DNA from: Gordonia sp. PP30
Lineage (GTDB): Bacteria > Actinomycetota > Actinomycetes > Mycobacteriales > Mycobacteriaceae
NCBI RefSeq assembly: GCF_023100845.1
Contig: NZ_CP095864.1
Span: 2,728,001 to 2,792,000, forward strand
DNA: 64,000 nt
Direction of reading: 5' to 3'
The notes beneath the pieces were generated by a model, which saw nothing but the letters and a program-made list of their open reading frames with translations, was not told the DNA's origin and searched no databases. Position numbers and translations under genes: made by a program. Positions 26,248-34,846 of this stretch are shown piece after piece (position 1 is the stretch's first letter; each line of letters opens with the position of its first letter).

Positions 26248-27471
26248 TCAGCGCTGCGGCCAGACCGCCGGATCCGGCCGGAATCCGACGCTGAGCCGTG
26301 CGCCGTCCCAATCGGCCGCGGTCACCTGGCAGCGCCGCAGTACCGACGGCAGGCGCACCGGCTGCCGGAACCCGGCGATCGTCACCAGCAGGTCGTCGCC
26401 GGAGCGGCCGAGCGCGAGCTGCTCGGGGTCGGGCAGCGCCTGCCGCCACGACAGCCGGTATTCCGCATCCAGACCCTCGCCGCCGACGTGTTCGACGACG
26501 GGGGCGGCCGCGGCCCGCGGCCGGCCGTTCGGGGCGGGCAACGCGACGCGGAGCTTCCGCAGCCGGGAGAGGCGGACCGGCTCCTCGTCGCGGCGGCCGA
26601 TCGTCACCATGGAGACCGCCGATCCCGCATCGGGTCCGAGGAGACCCCTCGCCCGGTCGAGTACCGCTTCGGTGGGCAGACCGCCGGAACCGGCGTTCAC
26701 CAGCACCGATCGCAGCGGCAGTCCCATCACGTCGGCGGCCGCCACGTCGTCGCCGATCCGGGCCAGGCCGCGTTGGCCGCCGGTGCCGACCAGGTGCACG
26801 GACACCTCGTGCGAGTCGGCGATCAGTTCGCGCAGATCCTGGCAGTCCCGGTCGATGCCTTCCACGGCGGTGGCGATCTGGGCCAGTGCCGGCTTCTCGG
26901 CGGCCTCGGCGAGCCGCCGGTGCCGCGGCCACAGCCGGTCGATCGCGGTGGCGAGCACGGTCGGCGACCGCAACACGGCGAACGGATCCCCCGCCCCGGA
27001 CAGGTCGACCACGACTCGCTGCCAGCGGCCGGAGGTGGCGGCGTCGCGGATCGCGCGCAACAGCAGGAACTCCGAGATCCCCGGCAATCCGGTGAGTTCC
27101 CCGGCGTCGACGCCGGTGAGGGTTCCCACCAGCGGCAGGCTCCGGGCCGCGCCCACCCCGGCCAGGGCCCCGGTGAACCCCGACCAGGCCGTCTCGGTGA
27201 CGGCGAGCGGATCCAGATGGAGCAGATCGAGTTCCCCGGTCACCGGCACCGGCTGCCCCGGCACCCGGAAGACGCCGAGGCGGCGCGGCAGGTCCGAGCG
27301 CGGATCGACGGACACCAGCAGCACCCCGCCGGTGTCGGCGCGCGCGAGAGGTCCGCTGCCGCGGGCCGGCGCGGCCGCGCGCGCCAGCTCGAGGGCTCCG
27401 GCGGCGGCCAGCGTCGAGACGCCGGAGCCGCCGGGCCCCAGCACCAGGTGGAGAGGCGCCAGATCGATCAG
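26248..27471 (-). CDS. ArsA/MinD-like ATPase with degenerate P-loop (Rv2184c position)
   Basis: About 407 residues if the CTG at 27471 is used, or 398 from GTG 27444. The CTG forms a CTGA overlap with the upstream stop and supplies the beta strand LHLVL needed before the P-loop; the GTG would delete that strand. The loop reads GPGGSGVST, so the invariant Lys of GKS/T is replaced by Val. Switch-like VSVDPRSDLPRRLG and VVVDLSGAGDP follow, as in ArsA/Get3. Whether it hydrolyses ATP is doubtful. It is coupled to two SRPBCC genes. It is probably an actinobacterial ArsA-like protein of unknown role. Confidence 0.68.
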   Translation of the reverse strand: MIDLAPLHLVLGPGGSGVSTLAAAGALELARAAAPARGSGPLARADTGGVLLVSVDPRSDLPRRLGVFRVPGQPVPVTGELDLLHLDPLAVTETAWSGFTGALAGVGAARSLPLVGTLTGVDAGELTGLPGISEFLLLRAIRDAATSGRWQRVVVDLSGAGDPFAVLRSPTVLATAIDRLWPRHRRLAEAAEKPALAQIATAVEGIDRDCQDLRELIADSHEVSVHLVGTGGQRGLARIGDDVAAADVMGLPLRSVLVNAGSGGLPTEAVLDRARGLLGPDAGSAVSMVTIGRRDEEPVRLSRLRKLRVALPAPNGRPRAAAAPVVEHVGGEGLDAEYRLSWRQALPDPEQLALGRSGDDLLVTIAGFRQPVRLPSVLRRCQVTAADWDGARLSVGFRPDPAVWPQR

Positions 27472-27905
27472 CCTTCGACCCTCTTCTTGAGGTCGTTCAG
27501 CGCGGCGTCGGTGATGGCCTTCTCGGCGCGACGCTTCAGCTGGCTGATCATCGGGATCTTCAGGTCGACGGTGAGCGAGTAGGTCACCTTGGTCGAGCCG
27601 GGGACCTGCTGGGTCAGCCGGTAGCTGCCGAGCTGATCGCGCTGCAGGTCACTGGATTCCAGCCGCCACGACACCTCGGTGCCGTCGGCCGCCCACGCGT
27701 AGTCGAGCACGTAGGTGTCGGTGAGCACCCCGGCGTCGAGCACGAAGCGCACCCGCCGGGCGCGCCCGGCGTCGTCACTGTCGAGCACGGTCACCTCCCG
27801 CGCGGCGGTGACCCACTCGGGGTACGCGGCGAAGTCGGCGATCACGCCCATGACGGCGTCGACGTCGGCGCCGATGACGATGGACTGCTCGGTGTGGTCA
27901 GCCAC
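27468..27905 (-). CDS. SRPBCC (START-like) protein, Rv2185c type
   Basis: A 145-residue lipid/polyketide-binding fold. The N-terminal QSIVIGADVDAVMGVIADF and PEWVTAAREVTVLDSDDAGRARRVRF match the SRPBCC 'cyclase/dehydrase' family. The C-terminal helix MISQLKRRAEKAITDAALNDLKKRV closes the ligand cavity (cited in part). Members bind hydrophobic ligands; no catalytic residues are evident. The ATG overlaps the upstream SRPBCC gene by eight bases, and its stop overlaps the next gene, so three genes are translationally linked. Confidence 0.87.
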   Translation of the reverse strand: MADHTEQSIVIGADVDAVMGVIADFAAYPEWVTAAREVTVLDSDDAGRARRVRFVLDAGVLTDTYVLDYAWAADGTEVSWRLESSDLQRDQLGSYRLTQQVPGSTKVTYSLTVDLKIPMISQLKRRAEKAITDAALNDLKKRVEG

Positions 27906-28314
27906 GACGCACCGCGCGGTCCGGGGCGGCGGGGCCGCCGATCTCGCGGTCGCCCTCCAAGAGCGCCTTCACCTGGAACGACATCTCCTTGCCCGCCACT
28001 CGCCGCTGCTTGTTGGCCTCGGCGATCGCGGCCATCGCGGCGGCCGGATCGGCGGGCAACGGGGTCGTCGGCTCGCCGTGCAGGTAGTAGTGCAGGACGA
28101 AGCCGTCGAGCACTTCCTCGCACCAGATCTCCATGGTGCCCTCGACGGGACCGGCGACCCGCCAGCGCACACCGGCGTCGCCACGGTCCTCGACCACCTC
28201 GAGCCGCAGGTCGCCGAACCACTGCCGCCACCGCGCGCGATCGGTCACCACGGCGCCGGCACTGCTCGGGGCCGCGGCGACGAAGGTCTCGTCGGCTACC
28301 TGGATGGTTGTCAC
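27898..28314 (-). CDS. Second SRPBCC-type protein (Rv2186c position)
   Basis: A 138-residue protein from the GTG at 28314 (VTTIQVADETFVAAAP); the open frame extends to 28764 but runs into fadD15. The pattern VVTDRARWRQWFGDLRLEVVEDRGDAGVRW and VEGTMEIWCEEVLDGFVLHYYLHGEP (cited in part) fits a polyketide-cyclase-like fold distantly related to its downstream neighbour. Divergent from fadD15 with a 163-base gap. The tandem of two SRPBCC proteins beside an acyl-CoA ligase suggests handling of an acyl or lipid ligand; this is inference. Confidence 0.78.
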   Translation of the reverse strand: MTTIQVADETFVAAAPSSAGAVVTDRARWRQWFGDLRLEVVEDRGDAGVRWRVAGPVEGTMEIWCEEVLDGFVLHYYLHGEPTTPLPADPAAAMAAIAEANKQRRVAGKEMSFQVKALLEGDREIGGPAAPDRAVRRG

Positions 28315-28477
28315 CGTCCTAGCTTCACATACCGGTATTCGGCGGGGAAAGCCGACCACGCACAAACGCCGAACACGGGGCGATAGACTCTTCTTTCGTT
28401 CAGCGCAGAGCGATAGCGATCCTCCCGCGCCGCCTCCCGACGCACGGACCGCAGCAGAATGAGAGAGGTATCCACCC

Positions 28478-30286
28478 ATGGCCGAATGCCGCGTTCCTGC
28501 CCAGTACACGATCCCGCCGGAACGGAACGCGACCGATGTCCTGTTCGACGCCGCCGCGGCCGAACCCGGCCGGACCGTCTTCCTCGACGAGGCCGGCGGA
28601 CAGTGGCTCCCGGTCAGCGCGCAGGAGGCGGCCGACAAGGTCCGGGCACTGGCCAAGGGCCTGATCGCGTCGGGCGTCAACGCCGGTGACCGGGTCGCCC
28701 TGCTGTCGGCGACCCGCCTGGAATGGACGCTGATCGACTTCGCCATCTGGTCCGCCGGCGCCACACCGGTGCCGATCTACGACTCGTCGTCGGCCCCGCA
28801 GATCGACTGGATCATGGAGGACTCGGGGGCCGTCGCGATCGTCGTCGAGAACGACAAGAAGCGCGCCCTCCTCGACGACGTCTCGCACGTCACCGCGGCC
28901 ACCGGCGTCTTCGTCATCGCGCCGGACGACGGCCCCGGCATCCTCGAATCCCTCACCGCGGCCGGCGCCGACGTCACCGACACCGAACTGGAGGCCCGCC
29001 GGACGTCGCTGCACGCCGACTCGCCGGCGACCCTGATCTACACCTCCGGCACCACCGGCCGCCCCAAGGGCGTCATGCTCTACCACTCGAACCTGCTCGG
29101 CGAGATCGGCGGCGTTCTGGACACCTCGCTCAGCGATCTCCTCGGCGAGGGCAAGCGGCTGCTGCTCTTCCTCCCGATGGCGCATGTGCTGGCCCGCGCC
29201 ATCAACCTGGTGGCCATCGAGGCCCGCGTCGAGGTCGGGTTCACCTCCGACGTGAAGAATCTGCTGCCGACGTTCGAGGTCTTCCACCCGTCGCTGATCC
29301 TGTCGGTGCCGCGCGTCTTCGAGAAGGTCTACAACACGGCCCGGCAGAAGGCGTACGACGAGTCCAAGGTCAAGGGCGTGATCTTCGACCGCGCCGCGTC
29401 GACCGCCATCTCCTACTCGAAGGCCGGCGAGAGCGGCTCGATCGGCAAGGTCCTGGACCTGCGTCACCAGCTGTACGACCGGCTCGTCTACTCCAAGCTG
29501 CGCGCCGCGCTGGGCGGTCAGTGCGAGCTCGCCATCTCCGGCGGCGCGCCGCTCGGCGCTCGTCTCGGCCACTTCTTCCGCGGCGTCGGCATCCCGGTGT
29601 ACGAGGGCTACGGCCTCACCGAGACCACCGCGGCCGTCACCGTCAACACCCCGAGCCACGCGCGGATGGGCACCGTCGGGCGGCCCATCCCCGGCAACGC
29701 CGTGCGCATCGCCGAGGACGGCGAGGTGCTGCTCAACGGCGCCGTCGTCTTCGGCGGCTACTGGGACAACCCCGATGCCACCGCCGAGGCCATCACCGAC
29801 GGCTGGTTCCACACCGGTGACCTCGGGTCGCTCGACGAGGACGGCTACCTGAAGATCACCGGCCGCAAGAAGGAGATCATCGTCACCGCCGGCGGCAAGA
29901 ACGTCTCCCCGGCGCCGATGGAGGACATCATGCGGGCGCACCCGATGATCTCCCAGGCGATGGTCGTGGGCGACCAGAAGCCGTTCATCGGCACCCTGCT
30001 CACGCTCGACGCCGACGAGATCCCCGGCTGGCTGTCGCGTAACGGCAAGGACCCGAACACGCCGGTCCGGCTGCTGGTCAAGGACCCCGAGCTGCACGCC
30101 GACCTGCAGACCGCGATCGACGAGGCCAACGCCACCGTCTCGCACGCCGAGGCGATCAAGAAGTTCCGGATCCTGCACGACGACTTCACCGAGGACAACG
30201 GCATGCTGACGCCGACCATGAAGGTGAAGCGCAAGGTGGTGGCCGATCACTACGACCACCAGATCGACAAGATCTACCGCAAGTGA
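28478..30286 (+). CDS. fadD15: Long-chain fatty-acid-CoA ligase (FadD15 type)
   Basis: A 602-residue adenylate-forming enzyme that activates fatty acids to acyl-CoA. The AMP-binding P-loop YTSGTTGRPKG is at 188-198, the second motif GYGLTETTA near 376, the hinge DGWFHTGDLGSLDEDGYLKITGRKKE (cited in part) near 450, and the C-terminal catalytic Lys region ends VKRKVVADHY. All elements are intact. The ATG at 28478 has GAGAGAGGT upstream. Divergent from the SRPBCC operon, as Rv2187 is from Rv2186c. A hairpin follows the stop. Confidence 0.94.
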   Translation: MAECRVPAQYTIPPERNATDVLFDAAAAEPGRTVFLDEAGGQWLPVSAQEAADKVRALAKGLIASGVNAGDRVALLSATRLEWTLIDFAIWSAGATPVPIYDSSSAPQIDWIMEDSGAVAIVVENDKKRALLDDVSHVTAATGVFVIAPDDGPGILESLTAAGADVTDTELEARRTSLHADSPATLIYTSGTTGRPKGVMLYHSNLLGEIGGVLDTSLSDLLGEGKRLLLFLPMAHVLARAINLVAIEARVEVGFTSDVKNLLPTFEVFHPSLILSVPRVFEKVYNTARQKAYDESKVKGVIFDRAASTAISYSKAGESGSIGKVLDLRHQLYDRLVYSKLRAALGGQCELAISGGAPLGARLGHFFRGVGIPVYEGYGLTETTAAVTVNTPSHARMGTVGRPIPGNAVRIAEDGEVLLNGAVVFGGYWDNPDATAEAITDGWFHTGDLGSLDEDGYLKITGRKKEIIVTAGGKNVSPAPMEDIMRAHPMISQAMVVGDQKPFIGTLLTLDADEIPGWLSRNGKDPNTPVRLLVKDPELHADLQTAIDEANATVSHAEAIKKFRILHDDFTEDNGMLTPTMKVKRKVVADHYDHQIDKIYRK

Positions 30287-30292
30287 CTCTCC

Positions 30293-30323
30293 CCGCCCGT
30301 CCTCTTCGATTGAGGGCGGGCGG
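30293..30323 (+). terminator. Hairpin downstream of fadD15
   Basis: A 12-base stem, CCGCCCGTCCTC with GAGGGCGGGCGG (one G-T pair), and a seven-base loop start six bases after the fadD15 stop. No T tract follows, so it would be a non-canonical terminator of the kind common in mycobacteria. Confidence 0.65.
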
Positions 30324-30440
30324 GTGCGTCTGCGATCGTCTGGCAAAGTCCTCGCGCCACCCGCCGGCTGAGCCGTCCGAGGCGATAGCCGAGGACGAGT
30401 CGAAGCCACGCCCGCGGCCGGTGAGCTGATCTCGACTCCG

Positions 30441-30520
30441 CTCGATCGACATGAACTCCGCTCGATCGACATGAACTCCGCTCGATCGACATGAACTCCG
30501 CTCGATCGACATGAACTCCG
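30441..30520. repeat. Four perfect tandem copies of a 20-bp unit
   Basis: CTCGATCGACATGAACTCCG is repeated four times without a mismatch (30441, 30461, 30481, 30501), preceded by a half copy (ACTCCG) and followed by CTCGAG. A CCGCCGGCTGAGC...TCGAAGCC element lies just before it (30361-30407). The whole stretch fills the convergent gap 30287-30558, which holds no gene. Perfect copies imply recent slippage or active expansion. Confidence 0.95.
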
Positions 30521-30558
30521 CTCGAGTGGGCCGGGCGGGCCCTCACATCAATTGCGCG

Positions 30559-31026
30559 TCACCGCGACGAGCGGAGCAGAGCGAACTGGACGAGGGCCGT
30601 GGTGCCCGCCAGAATCGTCCCGACCACGCCGGCCACGAGAAATGTGATCCGCCAGTCGGTCCAATTCATCAGGCCGAACACCGCGATGACCGCGTAGCAC
30701 CCCGCCACGAGAGCTGCGACCCACGTGCGCAGCACGAGCGCGGCGACCACCGCGGGAATGGCGAGAACCATCGCCACCTGCACCGGCGGAGACAGACCCA
30801 GCGCGTAGCGAATCGAGTCATCGCACGTCGCATCGGCGTGCGCCAGTGGTCCGGAGAGGCTGTCCCCTTTCGCGCAGCCGAGCGACACCGAACCCACCGG
30901 CATCGCCGCCACGAACACACCCGCCGCGACGCCGAGAACCGCGAGCCCCAGCCAGCACGCTCTGAGGACCGTCGACCGCCCGCCCGGACCGCTGCGGCCG
31001 TCTTCCGATCCCACCACGGGCGACAC
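30559..31026 (-). CDS. Small polytopic membrane protein, unknown function
   Basis: A 155-residue protein from the GTG at 31026, whose first base is the last base of the pimB' stop codon (TAGTG). Four hydrophobic segments are visible: CWLGLAVLGVAAGVFVAAMPVG near the start, VAMVLAIPAVVAALVL, WVAALVAGCYAVIAVFG and FLVAGVVGTILAGTTALVQFAL (cited in part). The first loop contains two cysteines (LGCAKGD, ATCDDS) that could form a disulfide outside. No domain is recognised. Tight coupling suggests a link with PIM synthesis. Confidence 0.6.
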   Translation of the reverse strand: MSPVVGSEDGRSGPGGRSTVLRACWLGLAVLGVAAGVFVAAMPVGSVSLGCAKGDSLSGPLAHADATCDDSIRYALGLSPPVQVAMVLAIPAVVAALVLRTWVAALVAGCYAVIAVFGLMNWTDWRITFLVAGVVGTILAGTTALVQFALLRSSR

Positions 31027-32144
31027 TAGAGCAGCTGGTCGAGTCTCGCGGCCTGGTGGCGCCACTGCCAGCGCTCCACCGTCCAGCGACGACCCGCCGC
31101 GCCCATCGCGGCGGCGCGCTCGGGATCGGTCAGGATGCTCGCGATCGCGTCGGCGACGACCGCCGGCCTACGGCCGTTGACCACCAGGCCGGTCTCGCCG
31201 TCGACGACCGTCTCCGGGGCACCGCCGGAATCGCCGGCCACGACCGGCACGCCGGTCGCGGAGGCCTCCAGGAAGACGATGCCCAGACCCTCGACGTCCA
31301 GTCCGCCGCCGCGCGTGCGGGTGGGCATGGCGAAGACGTCGCCCATCGCGTAGTGGCCCGGCAGCTCCGCGTACGGCACCGATCCGGTGAAGGTCACCCG
31401 GTCGGCGACACCCGTCTTGTGGGCGAGCGCCTTCAGCCGGTCCGCGTAGGGGCCGCCGCCGACGATCATCAGGTGCACGTCCGGCACGGCGTCGAGCAGC
31501 CGCGGAAGCGCCTTGATCAGGGTGTCCTGGCCCTTGCGCGGCACCAGGCGCGACACACACACGACGACGGGCCGCTCGCCGAGTCCGTAGCGGTCGCGCA
31601 GTTCCGCGCGCGCCATCGGGTTCGGTGCGAAGCGGTCGACGTCGACCCCGCACGGCAGATATTCCAGCGCGGCCCAGCGGCCGAAGGCCGAGGCGAACCG
31701 TCCGCGCGTGTACTTGCTGACGAAGGTGATCACGTCGGCCGTGTCGCCGATCAGCCGCAGCACCTGCCGGGCGATCGGCAGCATCGACCAGCCCACCTCA
31801 TGGCCGTGCGTGCTCGCCACGATCCGGTCCGCGCCCGCTCGCCGCAACACCGGGCCGAGGATCGCGAGCGGCGCCGCCGCGCCGAACCACACCGTGTGAA
31901 TGTCGTTCTCCCGCACCAGCTTCGCCGCACGACGAGCGACCGCCGGAGTGGGCAGCATGAGCGTCGTCGGATGCCGCACGATCCGGTAGGGCGCGGCGGC
32001 GTCGTACGCTTCGCAGCCCTTCCAGCGCGGCGCGTACACCGTCACCTCGTCGGCCGGCAGATGCGCGATCAGGTTCTCCAGGTACGACTGGATCCCCCCG
32101 GGGCGGGGCGGGAAGTCGTTGGTGACGAGCAGGGTGCGCCGCAT
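31026..32144 (-). CDS. pimB: PimB', GDP-mannose:Ac1PIM1 alpha-mannosyltransferase
   Basis: A 372-residue GT4-family, GT-B fold glycosyltransferase that adds the second mannose to phosphatidylinositol mannosides on the cytoplasmic face. The acceptor loop TNDFPPRPGGIQSYLENL is at residues 8-25, the donor site VSRLVPRKGQDTLIKALP near 195, and the E-x7-E motif EGLGIVFLEA near 280. All are typical of PimB' (Rv2188c). The ATG is immediately after the metallopeptidase stop. The syntenic surroundings agree. Confidence 0.92.
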   Translation of the reverse strand: MRRTLLVTNDFPPRPGGIQSYLENLIAHLPADEVTVYAPRWKGCEAYDAAAPYRIVRHPTTLMLPTPAVARRAAKLVRENDIHTVWFGAAAPLAILGPVLRRAGADRIVASTHGHEVGWSMLPIARQVLRLIGDTADVITFVSKYTRGRFASAFGRWAALEYLPCGVDVDRFAPNPMARAELRDRYGLGERPVVVCVSRLVPRKGQDTLIKALPRLLDAVPDVHLMIVGGGPYADRLKALAHKTGVADRVTFTGSVPYAELPGHYAMGDVFAMPTRTRGGGLDVEGLGIVFLEASATGVPVVAGDSGGAPETVVDGETGLVVNGRRPAVVADAIASILTDPERAAAMGAAGRRWTVERWQWRHQAARLDQLL

Positions 32145-33701
32145 TCAGCGCACCTGCTTGCCGAGCCAGGTCCGCCACTGCGCGACGGCGGTCGCCCGGT
32201 CCACGCCGAGCGCCCCGGCCAGGGCCGCGTCGGTCTTCGCGACCGGTCCGCCCTGGGCGACGGCGAGATACATCCGCTTGAGCTTGTCCTCGCCGTACTT
32301 CTGCGCGACGAACGTCGCGAAGCTCCAGGAGCTCTGGTAGGCGAGCCGGGCGGCATCGGTGTCGACGGAGAAGTCCTTGTCGCTCGGCAGCGCTTTCGGC
32401 ACGTCGCCCGCGGCGATCTGCGCGGACAGCTCCGGCGCCACATCGGTGAAGTCGACCTTGGTGCCGCGGCGGCCGACGTACTCGGCGACCCCCTCGGTGA
32501 GCCACATCGGCGCGTCGTCGGCGGTGTCGAGCCTGGTCGCGACGTGGGTCAGCTCGTGCCGCAGCACCACGCCGATGCCGGCCACCGACAGCTGGCCGGC
32601 GGCGGGCGCGAGCACCACGCGCTGGCCGATCACCGTCTTGGCCCCGCCGTCGATCCGCGAGAAGACGGTCGCCGCGGCCGCCGCGTTGGTCTCCCCCGGC
32701 GCGGTGCGGGTGAACCCGGCGAACTGTTCGGGGGTGCCGGTGACCTGGATGACGGCCTTGCGCACCCACGCGTCACCCCAGAACGCGGTCACCGCGGCGA
32801 CGGCCGGCGCGAGCTGGTCGCGCACCTTCGCCACGGTGCGGTCGGTACCCGGGTACGACAGGATCGACGACGTGCCGCCGGCCGTCGGGACGTCGTCGGC
32901 CAGGAGCCCGCCGAACGCCCACGGCACCAGTTCGGGCGGCCGCACCTCCTGCGTGGGGTCGACCGACTCGTCGGGGGCCAGCGAACCGTCGCCCAGCAGC
33001 TTCCAGTCGTCTCCGTAACGGGCGACGGCCAGTTCCTGCGGCACATCGATCACCGGCTCGTCGACGCCCGGCCGGGCCGCACCGCCGAGCGCGTAGCTCG
33101 CGGTGATCGGGGTGACCCACGTGTCGGAGGCGCCGGCGTCGTTCAGCCGTACGCCGAGTTCGCCGCCGATCAGCCGCTCCGGCCCGGCCGACGGGGCCAG
33201 CCGGTACTGCAGGGTCCGCAGCACCAGGTTGCTGCCCCGCGGCACCGGGGCGGCCGGGGCCGACGACGACGGCCGGTCCCCCGAGCGCGGCGACCGCCGC
33301 GGCACCGAGCGCTGCGGCGCCGGGCTCTGTGGCGCCGCCGCGGACGGGGTGGCCGTGGGCGCGACGGACGTGGCGGCGCGAGGCGCCGGGGCCGGCCGAA
33401 GGTCGTCCTGCGCACGGTGGAGCGACTGCCGGAACGCGGGAGTCGCCAGCGGGTCGATCAACGCATCGAGCCCGGCCCGATCGCCACTGGTGAGGGCCTT
33501 GGTGAGGGCGTCGAGCAGGGCGGTGACCCCGTCGGCCCGCTGCTGCTCGAAGGCGTTCGGCGGGGTGCTGAACAGCGGTGTCGTCGACGACGACGGCGCG
33601 GCCGCCTTCTCGCCGGAACCGCACGCGGTCACTCCCCCGGCGAGCAGGGCGAGGGCGGTGGCCGAGGCCACCGCCCGGGAGGCCCTGGAGGCTGGGGACA
33701 A
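32145..33701 (-). CDS. Zinc metallopeptidase-like lipoprotein (gluzincin motif)
   Basis: A 518-residue envelope protein. The TTG at 33701 starts two bases past the previous stop and gives a signal peptide ending in the lipobox GGVTAC at about residues 22-27. The frame is open to 33767, but that would read through the NlpC gene. A Pro/Ser/Ala-rich stretch lies near 110-160. The active-site helix HELTH is at 382-386 and the third ligand Glu403 is in LTEGVAEYVG, the gluzincin pattern. It is therefore probably an active extracytoplasmic protease. It sits where Rv2189c lies in M. tuberculosis, between pimB' and an NlpC/P60 hydrolase. Confidence 0.75.
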   Translation of the reverse strand: MSPASRASRAVASATALALLAGGVTACGSGEKAAAPSSSTTPLFSTPPNAFEQQRADGVTALLDALTKALTSGDRAGLDALIDPLATPAFRQSLHRAQDDLRPAPAPRAATSVAPTATPSAAAPQSPAPQRSVPRRSPRSGDRPSSSAPAAPVPRGSNLVLRTLQYRLAPSAGPERLIGGELGVRLNDAGASDTWVTPITASYALGGAARPGVDEPVIDVPQELAVARYGDDWKLLGDGSLAPDESVDPTQEVRPPELVPWAFGGLLADDVPTAGGTSSILSYPGTDRTVAKVRDQLAPAVAAVTAFWGDAWVRKAVIQVTGTPEQFAGFTRTAPGETNAAAAATVFSRIDGGAKTVIGQRVVLAPAAGQLSVAGIGVVLRHELTHVATRLDTADDAPMWLTEGVAEYVGRRGTKVDFTDVAPELSAQIAAGDVPKALPSDKDFSVDTDAARLAYQSSWSFATFVAQKYGEDKLKRMYLAVAQGGPVAKTDAALAGALGVDRATAVAQWRTWLGKQVR

Positions 33702-33702
33702 G

Positions 33703-34764
33703 TCAGTACCGTCGCGCCGAGTTGTAGGGGCCGGCCTTGTCGATGGGCACCACGGCGACCGGGACACCGAACGTGGAGGCGTGGATCACGTAGCCGTCGC
33801 CGACGTACATGCCGACGTGGTGGGCGTCGCCGTAGTAGATGATCAGGTCACCCGGCTTGAGGTCGCCCCGGGCCACCGGGGTGCCGCCGCCCATCTGCGC
33901 TTCGCTGGTCCGCGGCAGGGTCTTGCCCGCCTGCTTGTAGGCCCACACCATCAGACCCGAGCAGTCGAACTGGTTCGGTCCGGTGGCACCCCAGACGTAG
34001 GGATCGCCGATGCGGCTGATCGCGGCCTGCACGGCGATCGCCTCGGGCGAGGTGCCCTTCGGGACCGCCCGCGGGTCGAAGTTGTACTTGGGGCCGCGCA
34101 GCGCGGCCAGTTGCTTGCCGGTCATCGACTGGTAGACCGCGCGGATGGTGACCGCTTCCAGCTGCAGATCGGACTGCTTGGCCTGCAGTTCGCCGCGCTT
34201 GCGCACCGCATCGGTCATCGCGGCCGAGGCCGTCGCCGACGTCTTCTGCGCGGCCGCCTTGGCGCTGGTCGCCCGGTCGACCGACTTCTTGACACTCGCG
34301 ATGTCGCCGTCGACCTGCCGGGAGATCACCTCGAGGTCGGACATGTTGTCCAGGACGTTCTGCGGCGAGTCGCTGACCAGCAGGGCGTAGAGCCGGTTGG
34401 CGCGGACTCCGCGCGAACTCGCCCGGGCCAGCACGTCGACCGTGGCTCGCGCCTCGTCGAGGCGGCGGTCGGCCGCGTCCAGGTCCTTCTGCGCGGCGGC
34501 GGCGTCCTTGCGCGCGCCGGCGGCGATCTTGCGCTGCTTGTCGTACTCGGCCTGCGCCTTGTTCATCGACTCGGCCGACTTCTCGGCCTGGTCCGACAAC
34601 TGGCGGTAGTGCGTGAGCAACTGGTCCGCCGAGCGCGCCGGCTCGGCCATCGCCAACTCGGGCGAGACCACCGCCAGCGTGGTCGCGACGCTCAGCGCCG
34701 CGACGATCGATACGCCGCGCCGGGTGGCACGGCGGAATTCACACGTACGCATCACTTCTGACAT
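33703..34764 (-). CDS. NlpC/P60 peptidoglycan endopeptidase with coiled-coil (Rv2190c/RipC type)
   Basis: About 353 residues. A signal peptide ends at PELAMAEP (near residue 40). A long coiled-coil of Lys/Ala/Glu/Asp-rich heptads runs from about 48 to 205, and a C-terminal NlpC/P60 domain has catalytic Cys268 (DCSGLMVW), His316 and His328 (HHVGMYVGDGYVIHAS). The coiled-coil is probably the inhibitory or FtsEX-contacting arm, as in RipC. The start is uncertain among ATG 34764, GTG 34755 and ATG 34752. It is coupled to the metallopeptidase by a two-base-spaced TTG. Confidence 0.88.
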   Translation of the reverse strand: MSEVMRTCEFRRATRRGVSIVAALSVATTLAVVSPELAMAEPARSADQLLTHYRQLSDQAEKSAESMNKAQAEYDKQRKIAAGARKDAAAAQKDLDAADRRLDEARATVDVLARASSRGVRANRLYALLVSDSPQNVLDNMSDLEVISRQVDGDIASVKKSVDRATSAKAAAQKTSATASAAMTDAVRKRGELQAKQSDLQLEAVTIRAVYQSMTGKQLAALRGPKYNFDPRAVPKGTSPEAIAVQAAISRIGDPYVWGATGPNQFDCSGLMVWAYKQAGKTLPRTSEAQMGGGTPVARGDLKPGDLIIYYGDAHHVGMYVGDGYVIHASTFGVPVAVVPIDKAGPYNSARRY

Positions 34765-34846
34765 CCCTACCGATACTCGAATCGAGCCGCGCTCCCCGGA
34801 GGGGCCCACGGCTCGACTCGGTACTGCATGTTTGCGGCGTGTGCGC

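Noticed and set aside
30441-30520. CRISPR array
   Set aside because: The 20-base units are directly adjacent with no unique spacers and no cas genes are nearby; it is a simple tandem repeat.
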